Assembly: GCA_964643255.1 (NCBI GenBank) | Contig: CAZXSM010000013.1 | Span: 1-32,768, forward strand | Source: JAAYRG01 sp964643255 | Lineage (GTDB): Bacteria > Bacillota > Clostridia > Lachnospirales > Lachnospiraceae | Length of the DNA stretch: 32,768 nt | Direction of reading: 5' to 3' | Shown: positions 17,857-25,122 of the stretch, piece after piece | How positions within the stretch are numbered: position 1 is the stretch's first letter | Layout: the number at the start of each line of letters is the position of its first letter | Translations under genes and position numbers: made by a program | Notes under the pieces: model-generated | Seen by the model: only the letters and a program-made list of their open reading frames with translations | The model's database searches: none | Told to the model about the DNA's origin: nothing

Positions 17857-19155
17857 ATGATTTGGAATGAAACAAAAGAATGTATGAGTAGAGATGAAAT
17901 GACTCATATGCAAAGTGTTAGACTAGTAAAGTTAGTTGACAGACTTTATCATAATGTTGAGTTTTATAGGAAAAAGTTTCAAGAGGCAGGTCTAGAACCT
18001 GGTGATATAAAAGGGATTGAAGATATTACCAAACTGCCTTTTACAACTAAGGAAGATTTAAGAGATAATTACCCTACAGGTTTATTTGCTGTACCAGACT
18101 CAGAGATAGTACGTGTCCATGCATCATCTGGCACAACAGGCAAATCTACAGTAGTGGGTTACACTAGAAAAGACCTTGATATATGGCAAGAATGTGTAGC
18201 AAGAGTACTTACTATGGTAGGGGTTGGAAGAAATGATATAATCCAAATATCATATGGTTATGGCCTATTTACAGGTGGTCTGGGACTACATTATGGTAGT
18301 GAAAAAGTAGGAGCAACAGTTATACCAATGTCTGCAGGTAATACAAAGAAACAAATTACCATGATGGTTGACATGGGGGTTACAGCTATTGCCTGTACAC
18401 CAACCTATCTTCTCCATATTATTGAAGTGTTAGAGTCTAAAGATCTATTAAATAAAATAAAGCTAAAATATGCAATCTTAGGTGGAGAGCCTTGGACTGA
18501 TAATATGAGAAAAGATATTGAAGAAAGATTAGGAATTAAAGCATACAATATATATGGAATGAGTGAAGTTATTGGACCAGGAGTTTCTGCAGATTGTGAG
18601 TGTCATCAAGGACTACATATTTATGAAGACCACTTTTATCCAGAAATAATTGATCCAGATACTTTAGAAACTTTAGAAGACGGTGAAACTGGTGAAATAG
18701 TATTTACTTGTTTAACTAAAGAAGCCCTACCCTTATTAAGATACAGAACGAGAGATATAACCAATTTAACCAGGGAGCCTTGTAAGTGCGGAAGAACAGT
18801 TGCTAGAATGGGAAGCTTACGCGGCCGAACAGATGATATGATAATAATAAGAGGGGTAAATGTTTTCCCTGGCCAAGTAGAATCAGCTCTTTATGAACTT
18901 GGAGAAACTAGTCCACATTATTTATTAGTTGCTGACAGAGTAAATAATTTAGATACCTTAGAAGTACAAGTTGAATTAAAGACAGACTTTATATCTGATG
19001 AGATAGGAGAAATCGAAAGGCTAAGAAGAAAGATTGCAAAGGCTTTATCACAATCAATTGGTATTTCAATAAATGTAAAGTTAGTAGAACCTTATAGTCT
19101 AGAAAGAAGCGAAGGTAAATCAAAGCGTGTAATTGATAATAGAATAATAGTATAA
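17857..19155 (+). CDS. paaK: Phenylacetate-CoA ligase family protein (second copy)
   Basis: A second PaaK-family AMP-forming ligase of 432 residues, colinear with the copy at 13746. It has SSGTTGKSTVVGYT, YGMSE, the EPCKCGRT cysteines and the C-terminal EGKSKRVIDNR. The sequences differ widely, so this is an old duplication, perhaps with different acid preference. It starts two bases after the ACT gene, with GTGGAGG inside that gene's end. Confidence 0.92.
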   Translation: MIWNETKECMSRDEMTHMQSVRLVKLVDRLYHNVEFYRKKFQEAGLEPGDIKGIEDITKLPFTTKEDLRDNYPTGLFAVPDSEIVRVHASSGTTGKSTVVGYTRKDLDIWQECVARVLTMVGVGRNDIIQISYGYGLFTGGLGLHYGSEKVGATVIPMSAGNTKKQITMMVDMGVTAIACTPTYLLHIIEVLESKDLLNKIKLKYAILGGEPWTDNMRKDIEERLGIKAYNIYGMSEVIGPGVSADCECHQGLHIYEDHFYPEIIDPDTLETLEDGETGEIVFTCLTKEALPLLRYRTRDITNLTREPCKCGRTVARMGSLRGRTDDMIIIRGVNVFPGQVESALYELGETSPHYLLVADRVNNLDTLEVQVELKTDFISDEIGEIERLRRKIAKALSQSIGISINVKLVEPYSLERSEGKSKRVIDNRIIV

Positions 19156-19230
19156 TCAGTCTTACTGATAGCTATAAAAACTATCAATGGAAATTAAAAA
19201 TATTCTTCTAAAGTTAAGGAGGCTGTTCTT

Positions 19231-19641
19231 ATGTTCATTAAGCAACTAACTGTATTTCTTGAAAATAAAGATGGTAGGTTAGAACAAGTTACACAAACAC
19301 TAAGAAATAACGATATTAATATACTCTCAATTACTCTTGCAGACACAAGAGATTTTGGTGTTCTTAGGATTATAGTATCAGATCCTGAGAATGGATTAAA
19401 AGCTTTAACGGATGCAAATTTTTCGGCAAAACTAGTTGATGTTATAGGGGTTAAAGTAGCTCATCAAGTAGGAAAATTACATGAGATGCTTAGATGTTTA
19501 TCAGAAGAAAAGATAGGTATTTCATATATGTACTTATTAGATTCAGGCAAGATGCCTTCTATGATTATAAAAACTTCAGATAACAAAAAGGCTATATCCG
19601 TGCTAGAAGACAATAATTATGAAACACTAAATAATGCATAA
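19231..19641 (+). CDS. Tandem ACT-domain protein (second copy)
   Basis: This 136-residue protein is a diverged paralogue of the one at 17438, again two ACT domains with nothing else. Shared features are the N-terminal KQL..F.EN..G.L..VT pattern and the central D(V)IGVKV/NVIAVNL strand. AAGGAGG precedes ATG. A 75-nt gap after the second ligase holds a weak hairpin but no terminator. The order ligase-ACT thus occurs twice in this operon. The function of the pair is unproven. Confidence 0.83.
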   Translation: MFIKQLTVFLENKDGRLEQVTQTLRNNDINILSITLADTRDFGVLRIIVSDPENGLKALTDANFSAKLVDVIGVKVAHQVGKLHEMLRCLSEEKIGISYMYLLDSGKMPSMIIKTSDNKKAISVLEDNNYETLNNA

Positions 19642-19654
19642 TAAGATAATAATA

Positions 19655-19710
19655 TAAAAAAGGAATAAGACTTTATTCTATATGAATAAGTTCTTATTCC
19701 TTGTTTTTTG
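19655..19710. terminator. Bidirectional terminator between ACT gene and xre
   Basis: AAGGAATAAG (19660-19669) pairs with CTTATTCCTT (19693-19702), with further pairing inside. Six T follow on the plus strand (19704-19709) and six A precede on the other side, so it can end transcription from both directions. The xre stop codon lies within the 3' arm. Confidence 0.85.
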
Positions 19711-20101
19711 TTTTTTCTTCTATAATATTTAAAAGAGCTACTTTTTCATCAGGATCTAATTTCCTAAAGTATCTAATCAAGTTCATTTCTTGGCTTGTAA
19801 CACTTATTGAGATCCTTTTAGTCTTTGGTGAATCCTTATATGTCCTATCAGTGCTATAAGGTGTAGATTCAACGAAATAGGCAATTTCCGAGGGTAATAC
19901 ATTATCATCAATTAGGTCAACCACATCAACATCATAGAATCTAGCTAACTTTAAGATGGTTTTTGGATCAGGATCTCGATCTCCTTTTTCGTAATGAGCA
20001 TAACCTTGTCTTGTCATATTAAGATGCTTACCTATATCAGTTTGTGTTAGATTATTATTTAATCTTAAAAACTTTAATTTATCACTTAATGAATATGCCA
20101 T
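19694..20101 (-). CDS. XRE-family transcriptional regulator
   Basis: A 135-residue protein with a Cro/CI-type helix-turn-helix in residues 5-62 (LRLNNNLTQTDIGKHLNMTRQGYAHYE compressed: LTQTDIGKHLNMTRQGYAHYE is not shown in full here; key residues are TQ..IG..L...R). The C-terminal 70 residues are polar with no known domain and end in a short helix-like segment rich in charged residues. No membrane segment is seen. Target and signal are unknown. An extended -10 (TGC before TATAAT) lies at 20130-20135 on the minus strand, and GGTGAGG precedes the start codon. It is divergent from the cold-shock gene. Confidence 0.88.
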   Translation of the reverse strand: MAYSLSDKLKFLRLNNNLTQTDIGKHLNMTRQGYAHYEKGDRDPDPKTILKLARFYDVDVVDLIDDNVLPSEIAYFVESTPYSTDRTYKDSPKTKRISISVTSQEMNLIRYFRKLDPDEKVALLNIIEEKTKNKE

Positions 20102-20224
20102 CTTACCTCACCCTTATTTAATGTATATAATTATAGCAAGATAAAGGATGAATTAACGCAAAAGGCAACAAAACGGAGCATCGGCAAATCCAATGAAATC
20201 ACACAAAAAATAGCAATAAAAGGT

Positions 20225-20253
20225 TTGACATAAAGTATAAAGGGTGATATACT
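20225..20253 (+). promoter_or_regulatory. Strong promoter of the cold-shock gene
   Basis: Consensus TTGACA (20225-20230), a 17-nt spacer, TATACT (20248-20253) and an upstream TG at 20245-20246 (extended -10). Transcription would begin near 20260, giving a leader of about 65 nt. Confidence 0.88.
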
Positions 20254-20278
20254 TGCTTTGTCGCATCAATTTGTGAAC

Positions 20279-20299
20279 CTGTTATTAAATTAATAACAG
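20279..20299 (+). promoter_or_regulatory. Leader hairpin before the cold-shock gene
   Basis: A perfect 9-bp AT-rich stem (20279-20287 with 20291-20299) closes on a 3-nt loop, ending 11 bases before GGAGG (20311-20315). A hairpin this weak and this close to the ribosome site could respond to temperature; that is inference. Confidence 0.5.
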
Positions 20300-20325
20300 C
20301 AATAATTTTTGGAGGAAAAATATAT

Positions 20326-20526
20326 ATGAACAAAGGTACAGTAAAATGGTTTAATAACCAAAAGGGCTATGGATTTATTTCAGATGAAGAAGGAAACGAC
20401 GTATTTGTACATTACTCAGGTCTTAACATGGATGGTTTTAAATCCTTAGAAGAAGGACAAGATGTTCAATTCGACGTAGTTCAAGGTGAAAAAGGTCCTC
20501 AAGCTACTAACGTAACAAAATTATAA
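20326..20526 (+). CDS. Cold-shock protein (CspA family)
   Basis: A 66-residue single cold-shock domain that binds single-stranded nucleic acids and acts as an RNA chaperone. RNP1 is KGYGFI (about residues 15-20) and RNP2 is VFVHY. The length is standard. GGAGG sits 10 bases before ATG. It is transcribed alone, between its own promoter and a strong terminator. Confidence 0.97.
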   Translation: MNKGTVKWFNNQKGYGFISDEEGNDVFVHYSGLNMDGFKSLEEGQDVQFDVVQGEKGPQATNVTKL

Positions 20527-20614
20527 TCATAACAGTTTTCAGTGTACCTTTTTTTTGATAAATTGTAATACAATTTTTATAAAGAAAAGCTATATTGTTA
20601 TAAACGGATTGATT

Positions 20615-20648
20615 AAAAAGGTTATTCCAAATTGGAATAACCTTTTTT
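20615..20648. terminator. Bidirectional terminator between the cold-shock gene and the ECF gene
   Basis: GGTTATTCC (20620-20628) pairs perfectly with GGAATAACC (20634-20642) over a 5-nt loop. AAAAA precedes and TTTTTT follows, so it works for the cold-shock gene on the plus strand and for the ECF operon on the minus strand. Confidence 0.92.
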
Positions 20649-20691
20649 CTGTGTATAAAGATATATTAATTGTATTTGTAAAGATTTAAAT

Positions 20692-21231
20692 CTAGATTGT
20701 TTTACTTAATTGATTATTAAAAAACTTGTTATAGAAAGTATTTACTAGTGTATATAATGGTTTAAATAAGATTAGACCTATTAAAAAGTTACTAATTCCA
20801 TGTACTAAATCAAATGGAATACCGCTTATCCAGTATGCAAGGGCAGTGTTTAAGCCACTTTGAACAGTACCCCCTGCTAAACCTATAAAGAAATATGGTA
20901 TAGAACATAAGGCTCCAAAAGATAAGCCATAAAAACCAGAAATAAGAGCCCAAATCAAAGGGGATCTTTCTTTTCTAAAAATATAAGCTATAAATGCTAA
21001 AATAAACCATATATATAAATAATTAATCCACCATAATCCAAAACCATATAGTAAGCCTTCCGCCACAATAAAAATACTAATTATGTAAATGGTTTTCTTC
21101 TTAAGAACTAAAGTGTAAATAATAATCAATAAACTTATTAATTCTATATTAGGTAAGAAACCTAAGGCTACTTGAACTACTAACAATACGGCAGTGAGCA
21201 TACCAATTAAAGGAATATCTTTTAGAACCAT
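20692..21231 (-). CDS. ECF transporter S component, probable corrinoid uptake
   Basis: A 179-residue integral membrane protein with about six hydrophobic segments (6-26, 29-43, 48-68, 69-85, 91-121, 142-163) and a positively charged tail. Size and pattern are those of substrate-binding S components of energy-coupling factor importers. The shared ATPase and EcfT subunits are not in the window and are usually encoded elsewhere. The gene starts one base after the DUF4430 gene, which a cobalamin riboswitch controls, so cobalamin, a precursor or cobalt is the likely cargo. The exact substrate is inference. Confidence 0.82.
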   Translation of the reverse strand: MVLKDIPLIGMLTAVLLVVQVALGFLPNIELISLLIIIYTLVLKKKTIYIISIFIVAEGLLYGFGLWWINYLYIWFILAFIAYIFRKERSPLIWALISGFYGLSFGALCSIPYFFIGLAGGTVQSGLNTALAYWISGIPFDLVHGISNFLIGLILFKPLYTLVNTFYNKFFNNQLSKTI

Positions 21232-21232
21232 A

Positions 21233-21634
21233 TTAGTATCCTACAATTAGTGTTATCTCAAACTTGTCTCCATCACTTATGGGTGTTTCGTCTACCCCAG
21301 TCATTAAGGATTCTCCCTCTTTAGAAATAGACCACCATTCTTCATTGTCATCATTGGCAGTATAACCATCAACGGTTAAAATGAACATCCCAAATTCTGA
21401 CTCAGTTCCTTCAATTAAATCTTCTTGTTCAAGAGCACCTCTTAAGTATTCTTCATTGGTACTAATATTGTAAGAAGTGGAGCTTTCATCTGCCATAACC
21501 ACTTCAACAGTAATATATTTATTAGCTTGTGAAGTTTCTTCTCTTGACTGGCTATATAAGTAAGCACCGCCAGCAATTAATAGTACAAAAGCAATTAACA
21601 ATACAAAAACCATACTTTTCTTTTTCTTATTCAT
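21233..21634 (-). CDS. DUF4430 (transcobalamin-like) exported protein
   Basis: A 133-residue protein with an N-terminal signal or membrane anchor: charged MNKKKKS, then a hydrophobic stretch at residues 8-27. The remaining 100 residues fit the DUF4430 domain, related to the C-terminal domain of transcobalamin, with the pattern LRGALEQEDLI, ...MFILTVDGY... and EEWWSISKEG. It probably holds a corrinoid outside the membrane for the adjacent S component. No lipobox cysteine is present, so it is likely anchored by its N-terminal helix. GGAGAG precedes ATG. Confidence 0.87.
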   Translation of the reverse strand: MNKKKKSMVFVLLIAFVLLIAGGAYLYSQSREETSQANKYITVEVVMADESSTSYNISTNEEYLRGALEQEDLIEGTESEFGMFILTVDGYTANDDNEEWWSISKEGESLMTGVDETPISDGDKFEITLIVGY

Positions 21635-21678
21635 TTTTTCTCTCCTTTATCCATATCTGCGTGGCTAAATTAGTATAC

Positions 21679-21878
21679 ATTTCAAGCAGGTATTCTGACT
21701 TATGGATCATGGCTTTGTTTATACCTTCCCAAGCAAAATGCTCAGTGGTTTTATTACTACATAATAATGTACTAATAAACAAAACTCCCCACTTACAGCG
21801 GCGAGACCGTACAGGACTTTAACCTGTTTCCCTATTATGCCTTTAATTATTAATTAATAATTAAAAGCCACTTGAAAT
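21679..21878 (-). promoter_or_regulatory. Cobalamin riboswitch
   Basis: On the minus strand the conserved cobalamin aptamer blocks appear in order: the GGGAA block, AAGTCCTGT.CGGTCTCGCCGCTGT split over 21795-21822, then AGCCATGAT and GTCAGAATACCTGC near 21686-21713. The closing P1 helix is ATTTCAAG (21878 to 21871) with CTTGAAAT (21686 to 21679). It lies 45 nt upstream of the DUF4430 gene and should lower its expression when cobalamin is abundant. An AT-rich 24-nt perfect palindrome (21842-21865) is inserted between P1 and the core. Confidence 0.95.
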
Positions 21879-21899
21879 TCTTTACATAAGAGATATACT
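21872..21899 (+). promoter_or_regulatory. Probable galM promoter
   Basis: TTGAAA (21872-21877) and TATACT (21894-21899) are separated by 16 nt. A start near 21906 gives a 66-nt leader to galM. The -35 lies in the DNA of the riboswitch P1 strand. No better plus-strand promoter is seen before galM. Confidence 0.55.
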
Positions 21900-21931
21900 T
21901 ATTAGTATATCAATAAAATAAAGATATGGAA

Positions 21932-21960
21932 ATTATAGCATTAGACAAATTTCTTGTCAA
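21932..21960 (-). promoter_or_regulatory. Consensus promoter of the cobalamin riboswitch operon
   Basis: On the minus strand a perfect TTGACA (21960 to 21955) and a perfect TATAAT (21937 to 21932) have a 17-nt spacer, and TG one base before the -10. The -35 ends next to the AGGAGG ribosome site of galM (21962-21967) on the other strand. Confidence 0.9.
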
Positions 21961-21971
21961 TAGGAGGACTT

Positions 21972-23030
21972 ATGAGTATTAAAAAAATGCATTTTGGGTT
22001 TACAAAGGATAAAGAAGAAGTTACAAAATATATCATTAATAATAATAATGGCCTTGAGGTACATTTTATAGATTATGGTGCTAATATAACTAATTTATTT
22101 ATGCCTGATAAAGACGGTAATATAGATGATATAGTATTAGGATATGATACTGTACCAGGATACGAGGGTAATGGCCCTGGCTATGGTTCCTTTATTGGTC
22201 GTAACGCAAATCGTATAGAAGGCGGAGCATTTGAACTTAATGGAGTTACATATGAGTTAGAACAAAATGATGGCAAAAACAACTTACATGGTGGATCTCC
22301 TGGATATAATAGACTAATGTATCAAGTATCAACATTTAGTGAAGAAGATCGTGATTCTATAATGTTTTATAGAACAAGTCCACATTTAGAGCAAGGATTC
22401 CCAGGTAATTTTCAAGTTAAAGTTCTGTATAGTGTAACTAAAGATAATCAACTTATAATACAATACAATGGAGTTTCAGACCAAGATACAGTTGTAAATC
22501 TTACTAATCATTCCTATTTTAATTTGAAGGGTCATTCTTCAGGTGAGATTTTAGACCATAAGGTTTGGATAAAGAGTGATTTCTTTACTCCAACTGATGA
22601 AGACCTTATACCTACTGGAGAAATGGCAGATGTAACTAATACTCCTATGGACTTTAGAAAGGCAAAACAAGTTTCCCAAGAGATAGGAGCAGATTATGAG
22701 CCTTTAAAATTTGCAGATGGCTATGACCACAACTATGTACTTGATAAGGAAACATCAGGAGTAGAAAAGATAGCTTCTGTAGAAGAAGAGACCACAAAAC
22801 GCAAAATGGATATATATACAGACGCACCTGGTTTGCAATTATACACAGGTAACTCAATTGTGGAAGAAGAAGGAAAAGACGGGGTAACTTATAATAAAAG
22901 ACATGGTATATGTTTTGAAACTCAAAATTATCCTAATGCCATAAATACAAGTTCATTTCCATCTAGTGTTTTAATAGCTGGAGAAAATTATTATACAAAA
23001 ACCATATATGAATTTTTAGTTCTTAGTTAA
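21972..23030 (+). CDS. galM: Aldose 1-epimerase
   Basis: Galactose mutarotase interconverts alpha and beta anomers of aldoses. The 352 residues are normal. Family motifs are GSFIGRNANRI, the substrate histidine regions NNLHGG and NLTNHSYFNL, and the C-terminal FETQNYPNAIN with the catalytic glutamate. ATG 21972 is 4 bases after AGGAGG; an upstream in-frame TTG at 21954 would include the ribosome site and is rejected. No other sugar gene is adjacent, so the pathway is not evident. Confidence 0.95.
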   Translation: MSIKKMHFGFTKDKEEVTKYIINNNNGLEVHFIDYGANITNLFMPDKDGNIDDIVLGYDTVPGYEGNGPGYGSFIGRNANRIEGGAFELNGVTYELEQNDGKNNLHGGSPGYNRLMYQVSTFSEEDRDSIMFYRTSPHLEQGFPGNFQVKVLYSVTKDNQLIIQYNGVSDQDTVVNLTNHSYFNLKGHSSGEILDHKVWIKSDFFTPTDEDLIPTGEMADVTNTPMDFRKAKQVSQEIGADYEPLKFADGYDHNYVLDKETSGVEKIASVEEETTKRKMDIYTDAPGLQLYTGNSIVEEEGKDGVTYNKRHGICFETQNYPNAINTSSFPSSVLIAGENYYTKTIYEFLVLS

Positions 23031-23068
23031 TATACTAGCTAAAGTCAAATAGCTAATTAAGAAACAAG

Positions 23069-23129
23069 AGGGGATTGTACATACTATCAAACATGTTTTT
23101 CCATGTTAGATAGTTATACAATCCCTTTT
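23069..23129 (+). terminator. Long hairpin terminator after galM
   Basis: GGGATTGTA (23071-23079) pairs with TACAATCCC (23117-23125). Inside, ACTATC (23083-23088) pairs with GATAGT (23109-23114), and ACATG (23091-23095) with CATGT (23102-23106). TTTT follows. It also separates galM from the convergent upp gene, though its minus-strand tail is poor in T. Confidence 0.85.
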
Positions 23130-23181
23130 ATATTTATATAGATCACTCATCAAAATCTAATTTATAGAACTAAAGAAGAAA

Positions 23182-23811
23182 TTATTTAGTTCCATAAATC
23201 CTATCACCTGCATCTCCAAGGCCAGGAATAATATATCCATCTTCATTTAATTTTTCATCTAAAGCCCCAATATAGATATCAACATCTGGATGTTCTTTCT
23301 GTAATCTTTCTAATCCTTCAGGTGCGGCAACAATACACAAGAAATTAACTCTTGTTATCCCTCTTTTTTTCAAAATATCAATGGCAGCACATGCGGAACC
23401 GCCAGTTGCTAGCATTGGGTCTACAACATAAAATTCTCTTTCCTCTGCATCAGGAGGTAATTTACAAAAATATTCAACAGGCTCTAAAGTTTCTTCATCT
23501 CTATAAAGTCCTATATGACCAACCTTAGCATTGGGTATGAGTCTTAACATCCCTTCTGCCATTTGAAGTCCAGCCCTAATAATTGGAGCAATACACAACT
23601 TCTTACCCTCTATCTCATAAACAGTAGTTTTAGTTAAAGGTCCTTCTACTTCTATCGCAGTAAGAGGTAATTCCCTGGTAGCTTCATAGCAAATAAGCAT
23701 TGCTACTTCACTAGTTAAATCACGAAATTCTTTAGTCGGTGTGTCATTTTTTCTCATAATTCCCAACTTATGTTTTATAAGGGGATGTTCCATAACAGTA
23801 ATCTTAGACAT
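23182..23811 (-). CDS. upp: Uracil phosphoribosyltransferase
   Basis: The enzyme makes UMP from uracil and PRPP in pyrimidine salvage. It has 209 residues, standard length. The PRPP-binding loop is VDPMLATGGSA, the uracil-binding C-terminal region is GYIIPGLGDAGDR, and the N-terminus has HPLIKHKLGIMR. AGGAGG precedes ATG. An extended -10 (TG then TATAAT) lies at 23864-23869 on the minus strand with a weak -35. It is a single gene unit here. Confidence 0.97.
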   Translation of the reverse strand: MSKITVMEHPLIKHKLGIMRKNDTPTKEFRDLTSEVAMLICYEATRELPLTAIEVEGPLTKTTVYEIEGKKLCIAPIIRAGLQMAEGMLRLIPNAKVGHIGLYRDEETLEPVEYFCKLPPDAEEREFYVVDPMLATGGSACAAIDILKKRGITRVNFLCIVAAPEGLERLQKEHPDVDIYIGALDEKLNEDGYIIPGLGDAGDRIYGTK

Positions 23812-23889
23812 CTAAATCCTCCTATTCATATACCAAAAACACATAATAATTATCCTACCCGATATTATAACAAATATAATGAGATATTA

Positions 23890-23934
23890 AAAGAAAAAAA
23901 ACAAGGAATAAAAGACCATGTCTTTTATTCCTTG
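23890..23934 (-). terminator. Strong minus-strand terminator with no gene before it
   Basis: A perfect 15-bp stem (23902-23916 with 23920-23934) with a 3-nt loop is followed on the minus strand by eight T. No minus-strand gene precedes it. It lies about 33 nt upstream of the upp -10 element. Confidence 0.75.
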
Positions 23935-24182
23935 ACTTAAAAAAAGAGGAGAAGCCTAGCAGAGGGGAGAGAGTTACTACTAGGCTTAGTTTTATGAAAA
24001 AAATTATCTTATCAGCATTAGTTATTGCTACTTGATATGATTATATTATATTGTGCATTTGTGAGTAGTCTGTGGATGATTTATGAACATTTTGTTAATA
24101 ATAAAAATATGACAAAAAATAATATAAATCCTATGATTTCTACATAATTCTCCTCCACCAATAATAGGAGGACTTGTATTAT
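23935..24182. other. Gene-free stretch with a second hairpin
   Basis: The interval holds no convincing gene. AAGCCTAG (23952-23959) pairs with CTAGGCTT (23980-23987) over a 20-nt purine-rich loop. A 13-codon frame (ATG 23994, MKKIILSALVIAT) looks like the start of a signal peptide but has no near ribosome site. TCCTCC and GGAGGA near 24150-24174 can pair. The rest is AT-rich. Confidence 0.5.
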
Positions 24183-24211
24183 TTTACATGTTATTAAAAA
24201 AATAGTATAAT
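24183..24211 (+). promoter_or_regulatory. Promoter of the dapF operon
   Basis: TTTACA (24183-24188) and TATAAT (24206-24211) with a 17-nt spacer. A start near 24218 gives a leader of about 70 nt that contains the ribosome site and hairpin described at 24237. Confidence 0.75.
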
Positions 24212-24236
24212 GTACTTTATAATATACTTATTAATC

Positions 24237-24291
24237 AAGGAAGGTGGTGTATCAGAGTTCATAAATGTAGGGATGAACTCAGAAAAATATG
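24237..24291 (+). promoter_or_regulatory. Split ribosome-binding region of dapF
   Basis: The only strong ribosome site, AAGGAAGGTGG (24237-24247), lies about 40 nt before the dapF ATG. Between them an 8-bp hairpin, GAGTTCAT (24255-24262) with ATGAACTC (24273-24280), would bring the two close, leaving about 15 unpaired bases between them. Just before the ATG no GG-rich site is seen. This reading is inference. Confidence 0.45.
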
Positions 24292-25122
24292 AAATTCACT
24301 AAAATGCAAGGTATAGGTAACGATTATGTTTATATCAATGCAATTGAAGAAAATATAGATGATGGTAGTGAATTAGCCAAAAGGTTAAGTAACAGAAATT
24401 ATGGAATTGGGTCAGATGGCTTAATTTTAATAAAAGCTTCAGACAAGGCTGATTTCTACATGGATATGTATAATGCAGATGGATCTAAAGGTAAAATGTG
24501 TGGTAATGGTATTAGGTGTGTAGGTAAATATGTCTACGATAAAGGCTTAACTGATAAGCAAGAGATAAAGGTAGAGACTGGGGCAGGAGTTAGGGATTTA
24601 AAACTTTATCTTAAAGATGGTGTTGTTTCTAGTGTTAAGGTTGATATGGGAAGGCCTATTACAAATCCTAAAGAGATTCCTGTTTTGATAGACGAAAAGG
24701 AGATAATAGGAAGGCCTTTTGAAGTTGGTGGACATAAGTTTAATATGACATGTGTTTCTTTTGGTAATCCTCATGCAGTAGTTTTCGTAGATGATGTATC
24801 TCAAGTTAAAGTAGAAGAGATTGGACCTTTATTTGAAAACCATGAAATATTTCCAGATAGAGTGAACACTGAATTTGTTACAGTAGAAGATAGAGATACA
24901 ATAAGTATGAGAGTTTGGGAGAGAGGTTCAGGAGAAACCTTAGCCTGCGGAACAGGAGCCTGTGCAAGTGCATATGCTTGTATAAGGAATGGAAAGACAA
25001 ACAATAAGGTTACTGTAAAATTATTAGGTGGAGAACTTATTATAGAATATGATGAAGATGCTGACCTAGTATATATGACAGGTCCGGCAGTAACAGTATT
25101 TGAAGGAGAGATTAATTTATGA
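24289..25122 (+). CDS. dapF: Diaminopimelate epimerase
   Basis: DapF converts LL- to meso-diaminopimelate, the last step before lysine and a peptidoglycan building block. The 277 residues are normal. The two catalytic cysteines are C71 (MCGNGIRC) and C220 (ACGTGACA). The N-terminus FTKMQGIGNDYV is canonical, so ATG 24289 is right despite the lack of a near ribosome site. The stop overlaps the next start by 4 bases (ATGA). Confidence 0.97.
   Translation: MKFTKMQGIGNDYVYINAIEENIDDGSELAKRLSNRNYGIGSDGLILIKASDKADFYMDMYNADGSKGKMCGNGIRCVGKYVYDKGLTDKQEIKVETGAGVRDLKLYLKDGVVSSVKVDMGRPITNPKEIPVLIDEKEIIGRPFEVGGHKFNMTCVSFGNPHAVVFVDDVSQVKVEEIGPLFENHEIFPDRVNTEFVTVEDRDTISMRVWERGSGETLACGTGACASAYACIRNGKTNNKVTVKLLGGELIIEYDEDADLVYMTGPAVTVFEGEINL

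Noticed and set aside
24073..24081. DnaA-box-like site (TGTGGATGA)
   Set aside because: One mismatch to the consensus and only one copy; no cluster of boxes or replication gene near.
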